Positions 44,957-53,215 of a stretch of DNA of 64,000 nt are shown here, in pieces. The DNA comes from Bacillota bacterium. GTDB taxonomy: Bacteria > Bacillota_A > Clostridia > Christensenellales > Aristaeellaceae. Numbering within the stretch: the stretch's first letter is position 1; each line of letters opens with the position of its first letter. Under the pieces are notes generated by a model. That model ran no database searches, was not told the origin of the DNA, and was given only the letters and a program-made list of their open reading frames with translations. The stretch is from positions 5,547 to 69,546 of the forward strand of contig JAEZSP010000031.1 of assembly GCA_023421735.1 (NCBI GenBank). The letters are read 5' to 3'. Position numbers and translations under genes: made by a program.

Positions 44957-45130
44957 GAACGAGGAACCAGATTTCTGCATTTCCTGCGGGAAATGCCGGG
45001 CGAAATCCGGATGGCGGAACCGATTCATCGTCGGGCGCGCAAGCGTGCCCTTGAGACGAATCCATTTGCGCCGGCAAAGCCGGCACAAATGATTGAATCG
45101 GGAGGGCTGCGGCCCTCCAAATCTCCCGGA
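44957..45130 (-). repeat. Intergenic repeat family A, copy 2
   Basis: Inverted relative to the copy at 35554-35728; about 175 bases alignable end to end with the same internal palindromes. It fills most of the 319-base gap between the SDR gene and rubrerythrin, which otherwise holds only the promoter below. Confidence 0.8.
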
Positions 45131-45172
45131 TATTTGTGAAGCAATAGCTCTGATTCGGAGGGCGAACCGGGG

Positions 45173-45200
45173 TTTACAAAATACGGAAATCGGTTATAAT
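45173..45200 (+). promoter_or_regulatory. Promoter of the rubrerythrin-luxS operon
   Basis: TTTACA and TATAAT separated by 16 bases, 31 bases before the start. No PerR box is evident. Confidence 0.7.
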
Positions 45201-45231
45201 AAACATAGCAATGTAAGAGGAGGAGATTCCC

Positions 45232-45768
45232 ATGAACATCAAGGGCACGAGGACGGAAGCCAATCTGATGGCGGCATACGCAGGTGAAAGCCAGGCGCGC
45301 GTAAAGTACGAGTATTATGCCTCGCAGGCAAAGAAGGACGGATACGAGCAGATTGCGGATTATTTCGCCCTGACCTCCGCTAACGAGAAGGAGCACGCAA
45401 AGTTGTGGTTCAAGCTCCTGCATGGCGGTATGCCCACGACGAAGGCAAATCTCGCGGATTGTTGCGCGGGCGAGCACTACGAGTGGACTGATATGTACGT
45501 CAAGTTCGCCAAGGAAGCGCGCGAAGAGGGATTCGAGCCGATCGCCAAGCTCTTCGACGGCGTCGCCGCCATTGAAAAGGAACACGAGGAGCGCTATCAA
45601 AAACTGCTTGGCAATATCGAGGGCGGTCTGGTCTTCTCCCGCGAGGGCGATATGATCTGGATCTGCCGCAATTGCGGACACATTCATGTGGGCAAGGAAG
45701 CGCCAGAATTTTGCCCCGTTTGCGCACATCCCAAGGCCTACTTCGAGCTGCGTGCGTCGAACTATTAA
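45232..45768 (+). CDS. Rubrerythrin
   Basis: 178 residues. A four-helix diiron domain ([46 protein letters not shown]) is followed by a C-terminal rubredoxin domain with CRNCGH and CPVCAHP. It reduces hydrogen peroxide in anaerobes. ATG 45232 follows AGGAGGAG. luxS begins immediately after its stop. Confidence 0.95.
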   Translation: MNIKGTRTEANLMAAYAGESQARVKYEYYASQAKKDGYEQIADYFALTSANEKEHAKLWFKLLHGGMPTTKANLADCCAGEHYEWTDMYVKFAKEAREEGFEPIAKLFDGVAAIEKEHEERYQKLLGNIEGGLVFSREGDMIWICRNCGHIHVGKEAPEFCPVCAHPKAYFELRASNY

Positions 45769-46248
45769 ATGGAAACGATTGCCAGCTTTACCGTTGACCA
45801 TCTAAGCCTCCTCACCGGCCTCTATGTATCGCGGATCGATCGTGTCGGCGCAACAAACGTCGTCACGTTCGATCTGCGCATGACAAGACCTAACGAGGAA
45901 CCGCCGATGGATACCGCTGCCGTGCACGCCATCGAGCATCTCGGCGCGACCTATTTGCGCAATCGCCCCGATTGGGCGGCGCGCATTGTGTATTTCGGCC
46001 CCATGGGTTGCCGAACCGGCTTTTACATGATCGTTGCGGGTGACACCAGTTCCGAGGACGTGTTCCCGCTCGTGCGGGACATGCTGGTGTTTATCGCCCG
46101 ATTCGAAGGAGAAATTCCCGGCGCGGCTGCCGCCCAGTGCGGCAATTACCTCGACATGAACCTCGCTCTGGCAAAATATCACGCAGACAAGTACCTGCGT
46201 GAAGTATTTGCGCAAAAGGACGAGAAGCGGATGCGCTACGGGGGATGA
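45769..46248 (+). CDS. luxS: S-ribosylhomocysteine lyase LuxS
   Basis: 159 residues. Splits S-ribosylhomocysteine into homocysteine and the AI-2 precursor. Metal ligands His53, His57 (HAIEH, where HTIEH is more usual) and Cys124 and the catalytic Cys81 (GCRTG) are present. Its ATG abuts the rubrerythrin TAA with no spacer, so it is in the same transcript. Confidence 0.93.
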   Translation: METIASFTVDHLSLLTGLYVSRIDRVGATNVVTFDLRMTRPNEEPPMDTAAVHAIEHLGATYLRNRPDWAARIVYFGPMGCRTGFYMIVAGDTSSEDVFPLVRDMLVFIARFEGEIPGAAAAQCGNYLDMNLALAKYHADKYLREVFAQKDEKRMRYGG

Positions 46249-46605
46249 CGGGACGGGAGAAAACGCCGGGGCGCAGCCCCGGACTCCGCCAAAGGGACAT
46301 CGGCCCTTTGGAATCCCAAGCTGAGAGAAAATCATATAATTTGTTTGTCGTCCGCCCGAGGCCCAACCTCGGACGGACGATTTTGCGCAACAGACGGGCA
46401 AGGCGAAAAGGAATGCCCTGGCGCTGCGCCAAGGCCCATCCTATCTGCCCGGACAACTTTGCGCATTTAAATGCCCCGGGGTTTGGGCCCCCGGGGCATT
46501 CGGCGAATGGATGATGGATGATCCCGAGTAAGGGATTCCAAAGGGCCGAGGGCCCTTTGGCGGGAGCGCGAGGGCAGCACCCTCGCCGTTTCCCCCTTCC
46601 CCGCT
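46249..46605. repeat. Array of hairpins with an inverted ~70-base repeat pair
   Basis: No gene in ~360 bases. Successive perfect or near-perfect stems include CGGGGC/GCCCCG, CCAAAGGG/CCCTTTGG (twice), a CGTCCG..CGGACG stem near 46350-46380, and ATGCCCCGG/CCGGGGCAT near 46471-46500. The segments 46255-46312 and 46531-46605 are inverted copies of one repeat ending GGAATCCC. Confidence 0.75.
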
Positions 46606-46609
46606 TCCA

Positions 46610-47290
46610 CTACGCCATTCGCGCCACTTCGAGCAGGTCGTTGGCGACCTCAGGCCATTGGGATGCGGTACCGCGCGCCATATGGATGGTACGCATGCCG
46701 AGGGATCGGGCAGTTTGGAGATTATCGAGGCGGTCGTCGACGAAGCAGCAAGTTGCGGGATCGAGGCTGGCGCGATCGAGGAGCGCACGATAAACAGCGG
46801 GATCGGGTTTGGCTGCGGCGACATCGGTGGAGATGAGAACGTCGTCGAAAAGCTCGAGGAGCCCGGCGTTCAGGAACACGCGCTTGAGGGAAGGCATGGC
46901 GTTTGAGAGGAGGTAGAGGCCGCGCCCGCGCCCAAGCGCCTCGATGGCTGCGCGCGCGTCCGGATAGAAATCGTAGCGCGCGTCGTTTTCGGTCATATCG
47001 CGTGCGAGCGCGTCGGCCTCGCGGTCTGTGAGCGTCCAGGAAAGGCGCTTGGCGAGGTCGAGAAAGTAATTCCGACGCACGGCAAACTCCATGGTTTCAT
47101 CGGTTATCGGAAGCGATTCGTCGAGATAGATCACCGCCGCGGCATCCATGGCGGCGGAAATCTCCGCCTGCGTTACGGTTGCCAGGCGCCCCGGGCCGAT
47201 GATCTCCTCAAACCGCACGGTCGTCAGCCAGCTTCCGGCGCGCGGCAGGCAGATCACGCCGCCCGCGTCCAGTATCATGTGCTCGGTCAT
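46610..47290 (-). CDS. HAD-superfamily hydrolase
   Basis: 226 residues. Motif I is atypical (MILDAGGVI: the Asp nucleophile is present but the second Asp of DxD is replaced by Gly, as in the DxGGV subgroup that includes haloacid dehalogenase-like and epoxide hydrolase N-terminal proteins). Motif II LLSNA, motif III Lys in AAKPDPAVY and motif IV FVDDRLDN are present. The start is ATG 47290 behind GGGAGAAGG. The substrate is unknown. Confidence 0.82.
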   Translation of the reverse strand: MTEHMILDAGGVICLPRAGSWLTTVRFEEIIGPGRLATVTQAEISAAMDAAAVIYLDESLPITDETMEFAVRRNYFLDLAKRLSWTLTDREADALARDMTENDARYDFYPDARAAIEALGRGRGLYLLSNAMPSLKRVFLNAGLLELFDDVLISTDVAAAKPDPAVYRALLDRASLDPATCCFVDDRLDNLQTARSLGMRTIHMARGTASQWPEVANDLLEVARMA

Positions 47291-47318
47291 CCTTCTTCTC
47301 CCTGCGTATTTTTTCCCC

Positions 47319-47348
47319 ATTATAGCATATTCCCCGTGCGTCACACAA
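47319..47348 (-). promoter_or_regulatory. Promoter of the HAD gene
   Basis: On the minus strand TTGTGT and TATAAT are 18 bases apart, just upstream of the start. Confidence 0.55.
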
Positions 47349-47684
47349 TGACTTCCCTGTTTCCGGCTATATTTGAATATTTCCGACCATTGTTAAGTTG
47401 TGCATGTTGTCATATGCGTGCAATCGATTTAAAGGACTATGCACGATTTCAACAAAAACAGGGTGCCAAAATTGCCCCTATAGGTTTGCGCATGGCGGCT
47501 GAAATGAGATGAAATCGGTCAAAACGAATGAAATAAACGTTAAAAACTTTCGACGGCCAAATTGATCATAAAATTACATTCAACAATTTACAATTTCCGT
47601 ACCAAAAACGGATTGACTTTGGCGCGCAGTGGGTTATAATGACAGCGTTGGCAGACAACGAGGATTTGGAAAGGAATGGTAGAT
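47349..47684. other. AT-rich intergenic region with promoter
   Basis: No gene is seen. The stretch is clearly more AT-rich than its surroundings and ends in the promoter at 47613-47640 that leads into the small-gene group. Confidence 0.5.
47613..47640 (+). promoter_or_regulatory. Promoter of the small-gene group
   Basis: TTGACT and TATAAT separated by 16 bases, 44 bases before ATG 47685. Confidence 0.75.
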
Positions 47685-47861
47685 ATGAACCAAACAACTC
47701 ACGTCATGCCGCGCTTACTCTCCGAGGATGCGGGACTCGGCGCATTCGTCGAGATGCGGTATGATCACCCGAAACGCGCAAGAAAGGCATTCGCAAAAAC
47801 GCGCATGCTGGCGACTGGAATCGCAAAGACGGCGGTCGCACTGATTGCGCACCTGAGATAA
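47685..47861 (+). CDS. Small basic protein of unknown function (group member 1)
   Basis: 58 residues: MNQTTHVMPRLLSEDAGLG, then HPKRARKAFAKTRML and a short hydrophobic tail. Neutral-to-acidic start and strongly basic second half, as in the neighbours, but sequence similarity to them is weak. ATG 47685 is ten bases from GGAAAGG. Not recognised. Confidence 0.5.
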   Translation: MNQTTHVMPRLLSEDAGLGAFVEMRYDHPKRARKAFAKTRMLATGIAKTAVALIAHLR

Positions 47862-47911
47862 AACAACGACAACCGAAGCGTCCAGAGGACGCATAATAGG
47901 AGGATAAAAAA

Positions 47912-48160
47912 ATGTTTGAACTTTTCAATAATGTGAACGCAGCGACGTTCTCGAACAGCGAACCTGCAACCCTTTACACCGCGGCAAGGGCCGTCTACGG
48001 ATACAAGGAAATGCTGAACATGGAGCCTGCGCCCTTTGACTATGTGCCGCACACCGCGCCGCGCAAGGGCATTCGCTCCCTCAAGGAATTGTTCGTTCGG
48101 CACAAGTCGCCCCGTACCCCCTCGTATCACGCGCCCCGCAGGGCAATGGTCAACGGATAA
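47912..48160 (+). CDS. Small protein of unknown function (group member 2)
   Basis: 82 residues. ATG 47912 follows AGGAGG. The segment LYTAARAVYGYKEMLNMEPAPFDYVP aligns with group member 3 at about 15 of 27 positions, and FDYVPHTAPRKGIRSLKE with member 4. It ends in a basic tail. No signal peptide, membrane segment or known domain. A GC-rich foldable stretch begins at its stop codon. Confidence 0.6.
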   Translation: MFELFNNVNAATFSNSEPATLYTAARAVYGYKEMLNMEPAPFDYVPHTAPRKGIRSLKELFVRHKSPRTPSYHAPRRAMVNG

Positions 48161-48161
48161 A

Positions 48162-48254
48162 CGGGTCGAGTTGCTGAGGCGGCCAGGTCAGGCTGCCCCG
48201 TCCACGATGCCCCGCTTCCGAGTCGGAGGGCGCGCGGACGGGCGGTGAGACCCG
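48162..48254 (+). ncRNA. Candidate structured RNA segment between small genes
   Basis: CGGGTC (48162) pairs with GACCCG (48249), enclosing GGCGGCC/GGCTGCC (48178-48197) and CCCCGTCC/GGACGGG (48196-48242, sharing two bases with the former), i.e. a branched fold. A GGCGGC-GAAA-GCCGC hairpin follows. It could be a regulatory element for the downstream small gene or an independent RNA. No known family is recognised. Confidence 0.35.
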
Positions 48255-48303
48255 ATCAAGGCGGCGAAAGCCGCGCACAATGTGATGTCTGCTGAATACT
48301 CGG

Positions 48304-48337
48304 CCTCGCAAACGCGGGGTCGTTTATTTTTTTCTCT
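48304..48337 (+). terminator. Terminator after small gene 2
   Basis: CCTCGC-AAA-CGCGGGG stem followed by TCGTTTATTTTTTT. It closes the transcript carrying members 1 and 2 and the structured segment. Confidence 0.7.
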
Positions 48338-48578
48338 CTGTTTTTCAATGGATTACAACGATAGGCGGAGAATTATATGTGATGTGCACAAAAAAAGAAG
48401 GCGAAAGCTGCGTTTGGTAAACGATGCGTTAGGATGATCTGACACGGGGATGATCCATCGAATCTCCATCCCGAATTTACCGGATTCAAACAATTAACCC
48501 AGTTAGTTGGTTGGGATTCGGGTTATAATAAAGACGTCGGGAAGGAAGCCGACGAAGAAATCAAAGGAGGAAAAAACC
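48338..48578 (+). promoter_or_regulatory. Spacer with promoter for small genes 3 and 4
   Basis: A clear TATAAT at 48524-48529 lies about 50 bases before ATG 48579; the -35 region (GTTAGT) is poor. Otherwise nothing is seen in these 240 bases. Confidence 0.5.
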
Positions 48579-48782
48579 ATGAAGACCAATCTGTATGATG
48601 TTTCCCGCCACGTTTACGGCAAGGAAGTTTCCAATATGCAGCCCATTGCCTTCGGCTATGTGCCCACGAAGCAGCGCGTTGAGGCCGCAAAGGCAGTCGA
48701 GAACAACGCCTTCTGCGTCGGCGAATATTGCTACAGCAGTAACAGCGGTCGGTTCGTCCGCACAGCCGCGCAGCACGGCTAA
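48579..48782 (+). CDS. Small protein of unknown function (group member 3)
   Basis: 67 residues. ATG 48579 follows AAAGGAGG, a perfect ribosome site. NLYDVSRHVYGKEVSNMQPIAFGYVP is clearly related to member 2; the C-terminal part differs and holds two Cys (FCVGEYCYSSNSGRF). No known domain. Confidence 0.65.
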   Translation: MKTNLYDVSRHVYGKEVSNMQPIAFGYVPTKQRVEAAKAVENNAFCVGEYCYSSNSGRFVRTAAQHG

Positions 48783-48844
48783 TGGAAACCCGATTGACAG
48801 GAGGATACCCAAGAAGCCGCATGATCAGAAAGGAAGTGGTACAT

Positions 48845-49015
48845 ATGTTTCGGAACATGATGATGGCAGATGTCGGTCAGAACCTTCAGTCGTTTGATGT
48901 GTTCGCGCCCAGGAAAGGCCGATTGGTGAAGGCAGTGCGGGCGTTGATGTCCGTACGGCGCCCCCGCCCGGCATACACCGGTGAATGTGCGTGTGTGTCC
49001 TGCCGGGCTCTCTGA
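48845..49015 (+). CDS. Small basic protein of unknown function (group member 4)
   Basis: 56 residues starting MFRNMMMADVG. SFDVFAPRKGRLVKAVRAL matches the PFDYVP..APRKG part of member 2; the tail GECACVSCRAL has three Cys. ATG 48845 follows AGGAAGTGG; a longer start at 48821 behind AGGAGG is possible. It shares a transcript with member 3. Confidence 0.55.
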   Translation: MFRNMMMADVGQNLQSFDVFAPRKGRLVKAVRALMSVRRPRPAYTGECACVSCRAL

Positions 49016-49028
49016 CGAGACAAAGACG

Positions 49029-49060
49029 CCCCGACGAAAAAACGTCGGGGTTGTTTTTTT
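49029..49060. terminator. Terminator after small gene 4
   Basis: CCCCGACG-AAAAAA-CGTCGGGG followed by TTGTTTTTTT. On the minus strand the stem would also close the HD gene but with a shorter T-tract. Confidence 0.92.
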
Positions 49061-49682
49061 ATGCTTCGCCGTCCCACTCGCGGAGGAATTCCTCCAGAAA
49101 TCCGCGCATATAAAGGTCCCGGCTTTCGGCGCGGCGCCGTCCTTCCGCGGTATTCATGCGCGATTTCAGTTGGAAAAGCTTTTCGTAAAAGTGGTTGACG
49201 GTGGTCGATTCGCTGGCGCGGTATTCTGCCTCGGTCATGTGCGCGCGCGGAGGAACATCCGGGTCATGGAGCGCGCGACCCCGGCTTCCCCCGTAGGCGA
49301 AAGCGCGCGCGATGCCCAGCGCGCCGATGGCGTCCAATCGATCTGCATCCTGTACGATCATTCCCTCAATCGCACGCGGACGCATCCCGTTGCCGCCCTT
49401 GAAGGAGACTGTTGTGATGGCGTCCAAGATCTCCGCGGCCTTGGGGTGATTTGCCAGAAAGGAGGTTGCGTTGCGGTTTCCGCCGCCGGAGAAGAGTTTG
49501 GGGTCGTCCACATCGTGCAAGATGGCCGCAAGCGCAACGATTTCGGCGTCGCCACCTTCGACTTCTTGAATCGCCAGAGCGGTCCTGTAGACGCGCAGGG
49601 TATGAAACCAGTCGTGACCGCTGGCATCGCCCTGAAACAACTCGCGTGCGAAGGCCAGCGCCGCGTCGTTTTTTTCTCTCAT
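49059..49682 (-). CDS. HD-domain phosphohydrolase (YedJ-like)
   Basis: 207 residues. HDWFHTLRVYRTAL and AAILHDVDDPK supply the paired His and His-Asp metal ligands of the HD superfamily; VQDADRLDAIGALGIARAFAYGG is the later conserved block of this YedJ-type group. The substrate is unknown, perhaps a nucleotide. ATG 49682 follows GGAGGC; its ATGA overlaps the methyltransferase stop, so it is the last gene of a coupled chain. Confidence 0.85.
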   Translation of the reverse strand: MREKNDAALAFARELFQGDASGHDWFHTLRVYRTALAIQEVEGGDAEIVALAAILHDVDDPKLFSGGGNRNATSFLANHPKAAEILDAITTVSFKGGNGMRPRAIEGMIVQDADRLDAIGALGIARAFAYGGSRGRALHDPDVPPRAHMTEAEYRASESTTVNHFYEKLFQLKSRMNTAEGRRRAESRDLYMRGFLEEFLREWDGEA

Positions 49683-50972
49683 GATTGCCTCCGAAGCCCC
49701 TTGGGCAGGTGATTTTTGAGCATGCCACCGGAGGCCTTGCCCCAACCGAGCGGCAGCGTGTCGTGCGTCGCCACCAGCCAGCGTGCGCCCGCGAAGGGAA
49801 CCGCTTCGCCCCGCAGAAAGGCACGCGCGGCATCTTCGCCAAGCGGCGCGGTCGGAAGATCGTGTGTAAATGCCATCGCCAGCGCATGCAGGGGTTCTGT
49901 TCGACCCGGAAAGAGGCGCACGAGCGCAAGTCCTGGCGCAAGAACCCGCAGTCCGTCGATCGGCGGTGCGAGCGCAGGGCAGGCATAGAGCACATCGCCC
50001 CAGAGCACGGGATTGCTTCCGGGCGGGAACGGCGCATATTCCGCGCGATAGCGCGCCTCCGCCGCGCGCGCGGCAGGATCGACAACCGGCCGCACCTCCG
50101 GACACGGATGCGTGCCCGCCCGGACAAACAACGCGGCAAACTGACCGTCGCCGCGCGTGCGATGCGGCCAGACGCGGAGCATGCCGTTTATGGACGAACC
50201 GAGGCCGGAAAGCGAAAAATCGCAGGGGGTGAAATCGGGATGCGCCGCGCAAAACCCACGTACCACGCCCTCGTTTTCGATCTGATTATATGTGCAGGTC
50301 GAGTAGACGAGCCGTCCACCGGGGGCGACCATCTTCGCCGCTTCGCATAAAATGGCGGTCTGACGCTTTGCGCACCCGGCGGGCGCGGAGGCACGCCATT
50401 CGTCCCGCGCAGCGGCATCGCGGCGGAACATGCCCTCGCCCGAACATGGTGCGTCGACCAGAACCGCATCGAACGCCTCCGGCCAGCGCGCGGAGAGCCG
50501 TTCCGGCAATTCCGAGACGACCACGGCATTCGGAATGCCCAGACGCTCGATGTTTCCCGCCAACACCCGTGCGCGCTTGCGGTCCGGTTCGTTTGCGACG
50601 AGCACACCTTTGCCCCCGCACGCGGCGGCAAGCTGCGTTGCCTTTCCGCCCGGCGCGGCGCATAGATCGAGCACCCGCTCGCCGGGTTGTGCGTTCAGAA
50701 CCGCTGCCGGCATCATCGCGCTCGCCTCCTGTACGTAAAACGCGCCGGAATGATGCGCGATCGATGCGCCGGGACGCGCGCCGTCTTTCAGATAATATCC
50801 CCCCCGCCGCCCACGGTACGGGGGATTCGACGAATTCTGCCGCGGAAAAAGGCCGCAGGGGATTTGTCCGCAGCGCCAGCGCGGGCTTTTCTTCCAGGGC
50901 CGCGAGAAAGGCGCCCAGCTCGTTCCCGAGCAAGGCGCGCATGGAAGCAACGAATTCCGATGGCAGGTTCAC
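49679..50972 (-). pseudogene. RsmF/RsmB-family rRNA m5C methyltransferase, apparent frameshift
   Basis: The family N-terminus (VNLPSEFVASMRALLGNEL... ALALRTNPLRPF) is read in one frame from GTG 50972, the rest (GYYLKDGARPG, DLCAAPGGKATQLA, VDAPCSGEGMF with the catalytic Cys, YSTCTYN) in another. The switch falls at a run of seven C (50799-50805; G on the coding strand). Joined, the protein would have ~430 residues, normal for an NOL1/NOP2/Sun methyltransferase that modifies 16S rRNA. The cause may be a sequencing error, slippage or a real lesion; the intact remainder favours one of the first two. GTG 50972 overlaps the stop of the upstream gene by four bases. Confidence 0.8.
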
Positions 50973-53173
50973 GCGCGCGGACACCTCCTCGCCGCTTCGA
51001 TGTAGAAATTCTGCATGCCGCGTGCGTTTTCCTGGATATCAAAGCCCCCCGCACGCACGGCGGAAATTGCGTCCGCGCTCACCTTCGCGCGATCTGTGGG
51101 AACGACGAAGCGGGAGAGAGATTCCACCCACGAAGCGGTGGAATTGATGGGTAGATAGCTGATCAGACTTGTCAGCTTTGCATCGCGCGTGACCTGATCG
51201 CTCACGAACGTCCGAAGCCCCGCGCATTGCCATTCAACCAGCACGTTCGGGAAGCCCTCCCACAAGGATGGGAGGAGCATGGCATCAAACGCGGATAGAA
51301 GCGTCGCCACGTCCGTGCGCACACCCAGCACGAGCACGTTCTTCCCGATGCCCAGATCTGCGATTTTTCGCTCCGTTTCCGGGCGCAGTGCACCGCCGCC
51401 GACCAGTGCGAGCTTCGCAGTCGGATTGATTTGCAGATAATCCGCAAAGACCTCCAGCAGGAAGGGGTGGTTTTTCGCCGGCGTATAGTTGGCGACGGAG
51501 CCGATCAACAGCGCATCGCCCACGCCTAACGCCTGACGCTGTTTTTCCCGCGCGGCGGGGTCGAACTGATAGATTTCCGGCTCCACCGAATTACGCGCCA
51601 CGGAGAACGGATGCGTTTGGAAAAGCCATTCGCCCGCCTCCGCCCCGCAGGCATACGCGTCTGTATACAATCGGTCAAACAACGGCCTGAGCAGCCGGTG
51701 CGCCGTCAGGTACTTGCAGTAGCTGTTTCTCGAGTGTGCCACGCGCACCTTCGCGCCGCCGAGCAACGCCCCAAGCATCTCCAAGGTGAGCGTGCAGGAA
51801 TTTCCGTGTGCGTGCACGATCTGATACCGACCGCGCCGCACGATGTGCGCAAGCCGCAGGACATAACCGATGGGGTTGCGCGTGCGATTGCCCGCGATAT
51901 AAAGTTTCGAGCCCATGCCGAGAATTTGATCGCGAATCTCAGCAGGCGGCTTTTTGATCGCAACAAAGTCGATCTGGACGCTGCCCCATTCCATGGAGCG
52001 CGCGTACCGCAGCGTTGAGAGGGTTGGGCCGTCGAACTGCATGGGGACGGAGATGACGGTCAAGACCTTCGGCGCGGGTTCCGCCTTGTGTGCGGGCAGT
52101 TCATATAGCGCGCGCTGCCCCTCGAACGCCGCTTCGAGCATGATGCGCATGCCGAGACGGTCGAACCGGGGATGCAGACTGCCGTATCGGCCCGGCGCGA
52201 ATACGCGCGCCAGCGGGACGATTTCTTCCCCGTCTATGACAGAAACCGACCGCATGTGTGATTTGTCGGGAGCGGTATCCAGTGTGACGAGTCCGTTTGC
52301 GCCCACGGATACGGCGCCCCCGCCTGCAATCGATGACCAGAGCTGTGCGTGTTCGAGCGTGCGATCCCTCAGCAAATGGTAGCCGTCGACGCCGCCCAGC
52401 CGACAGAAGGAGATGATTTGATCGTCCGACAGCCACGTGCTATGGGAAACGATGTCCTCGTCCGCGAGGGTAAAGGGGTTCTCTCCATCCATGTCAAACG
52501 TCAAAAGCCGCGCATGCCGGACTGCTCCCTCCATCCAGCAATGATGCGCGAGAAAGCGCGTGCCGGAGGGGTTGATCGAGAGCGCGTCAATTTGATTGGC
52601 CGCGCCCCGCATGGACGCCTTTTCCTCAAATGCGCGCAGCGCCGTTGCCGTCAGGATGGGCGTTGTTTCGCTCGTTTCGAGGTTCACGCGGACGATCTGC
52701 CAATCCCCAGCCTCCGGCGCGGTGCCGAGCGCGGTCTTGCCGTCCTTCGCAATTGCCCTGACAGGCACGGGCAGCACGCGCAGCGTGCGCTTTTCATCGA
52801 CGTCATAGACGACCGATACGGGTTTTCCATCCTGTAGATCGCCATACAGCACGCGATTTTTATAGTCCGGCCCCAGCCACGCAAGCATGCGATTTTGATT
52901 CAGTGCCCGCGTGTCGGCAAATTTGCTGAAGTGTCCGCCTTCGATCAGATAGAGCCCCGCCAAAGAGGAATCGGCCGCGTCCGCGCGCAACGCCAAGACG
53001 CGCTTGCCCGACAAATCCCACGGCGCGTCACTTCCGCAGAACCATTCGCCCCCGTCGTCAGGGGAGACGCGCCGAAGCGCCCCCTCGCCGTGCCTGTTTC
53101 CGAAGAACGCAAAGCGCGCTTCCGAGAATCTCGTCAGCGCTTTGGTATATTTGGATCCGGACGATTCATTCAC
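50969..53173 (-). CDS. Beta-propeller-like domain fused to a family 4 glycosyltransferase
   Basis: 734 residues, no signal peptide. Residues 1-~370 are repeating beta-strand units of ~45 residues with TolB/WD-like character (LRVLPVPVRAIAKDGKTALG, ALSINPSGTRFLAHH, WLSDDQIISF). From ~375 a GT-B glycosyltransferase follows: VLTVISVPMQFDGPTLSTLRYARSM, IVHAHGNS, VANYTPAKNHPFLLEVF and LLPSLWEGFPNVLVEWQCAG with the family 4 Glu motif. It is the largest gene of a chain with a sugar transferase, epimerase and GT2. The propeller could be a scaffold or glycan-reading module; that is speculative. Confidence 0.83.
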   Translation of the reverse strand: MNESSGSKYTKALTRFSEARFAFFGNRHGEGALRRVSPDDGGEWFCGSDAPWDLSGKRVLALRADAADSSLAGLYLIEGGHFSKFADTRALNQNRMLAWLGPDYKNRVLYGDLQDGKPVSVVYDVDEKRTLRVLPVPVRAIAKDGKTALGTAPEAGDWQIVRVNLETSETTPILTATALRAFEEKASMRGAANQIDALSINPSGTRFLAHHCWMEGAVRHARLLTFDMDGENPFTLADEDIVSHSTWLSDDQIISFCRLGGVDGYHLLRDRTLEHAQLWSSIAGGGAVSVGANGLVTLDTAPDKSHMRSVSVIDGEEIVPLARVFAPGRYGSLHPRFDRLGMRIMLEAAFEGQRALYELPAHKAEPAPKVLTVISVPMQFDGPTLSTLRYARSMEWGSVQIDFVAIKKPPAEIRDQILGMGSKLYIAGNRTRNPIGYVLRLAHIVRRGRYQIVHAHGNSCTLTLEMLGALLGGAKVRVAHSRNSYCKYLTAHRLLRPLFDRLYTDAYACGAEAGEWLFQTHPFSVARNSVEPEIYQFDPAAREKQRQALGVGDALLIGSVANYTPAKNHPFLLEVFADYLQINPTAKLALVGGGALRPETERKIADLGIGKNVLVLGVRTDVATLLSAFDAMLLPSLWEGFPNVLVEWQCAGLRTFVSDQVTRDAKLTSLISYLPINSTASWVESLSRFVVPTDRAKVSADAISAVRAGGFDIQENARGMQNFYIEAARRCPRA

Positions 53174-53215
53174 CCGTAACCTCCCTAATCCGGGGCGCCT
53201 CCCCGCAACCGGGTG

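Noticed and set aside
46249..46605. Possible CRISPR or tRNA cluster in the hairpin array
   Set aside because: The stems differ from each other, there is no regular repeat/spacer period, and no cloverleaf with conserved T-loop can be formed.
48162..48254. SRP RNA (GGTCAGG present) or RNase P RNA
   Set aside because: The rest of the SRP tetraloop motif (CCGGAAGG, AGCAGCC) and the conserved P4 parts of RNase P are missing.
49683..50252. N-terminal extension of the HD-domain protein
   Set aside because: The open frame upstream of 49682 is a shadow of the overlapping methyltransferase gene; the ATG at 49682 has a GGAGGC site and the family length.
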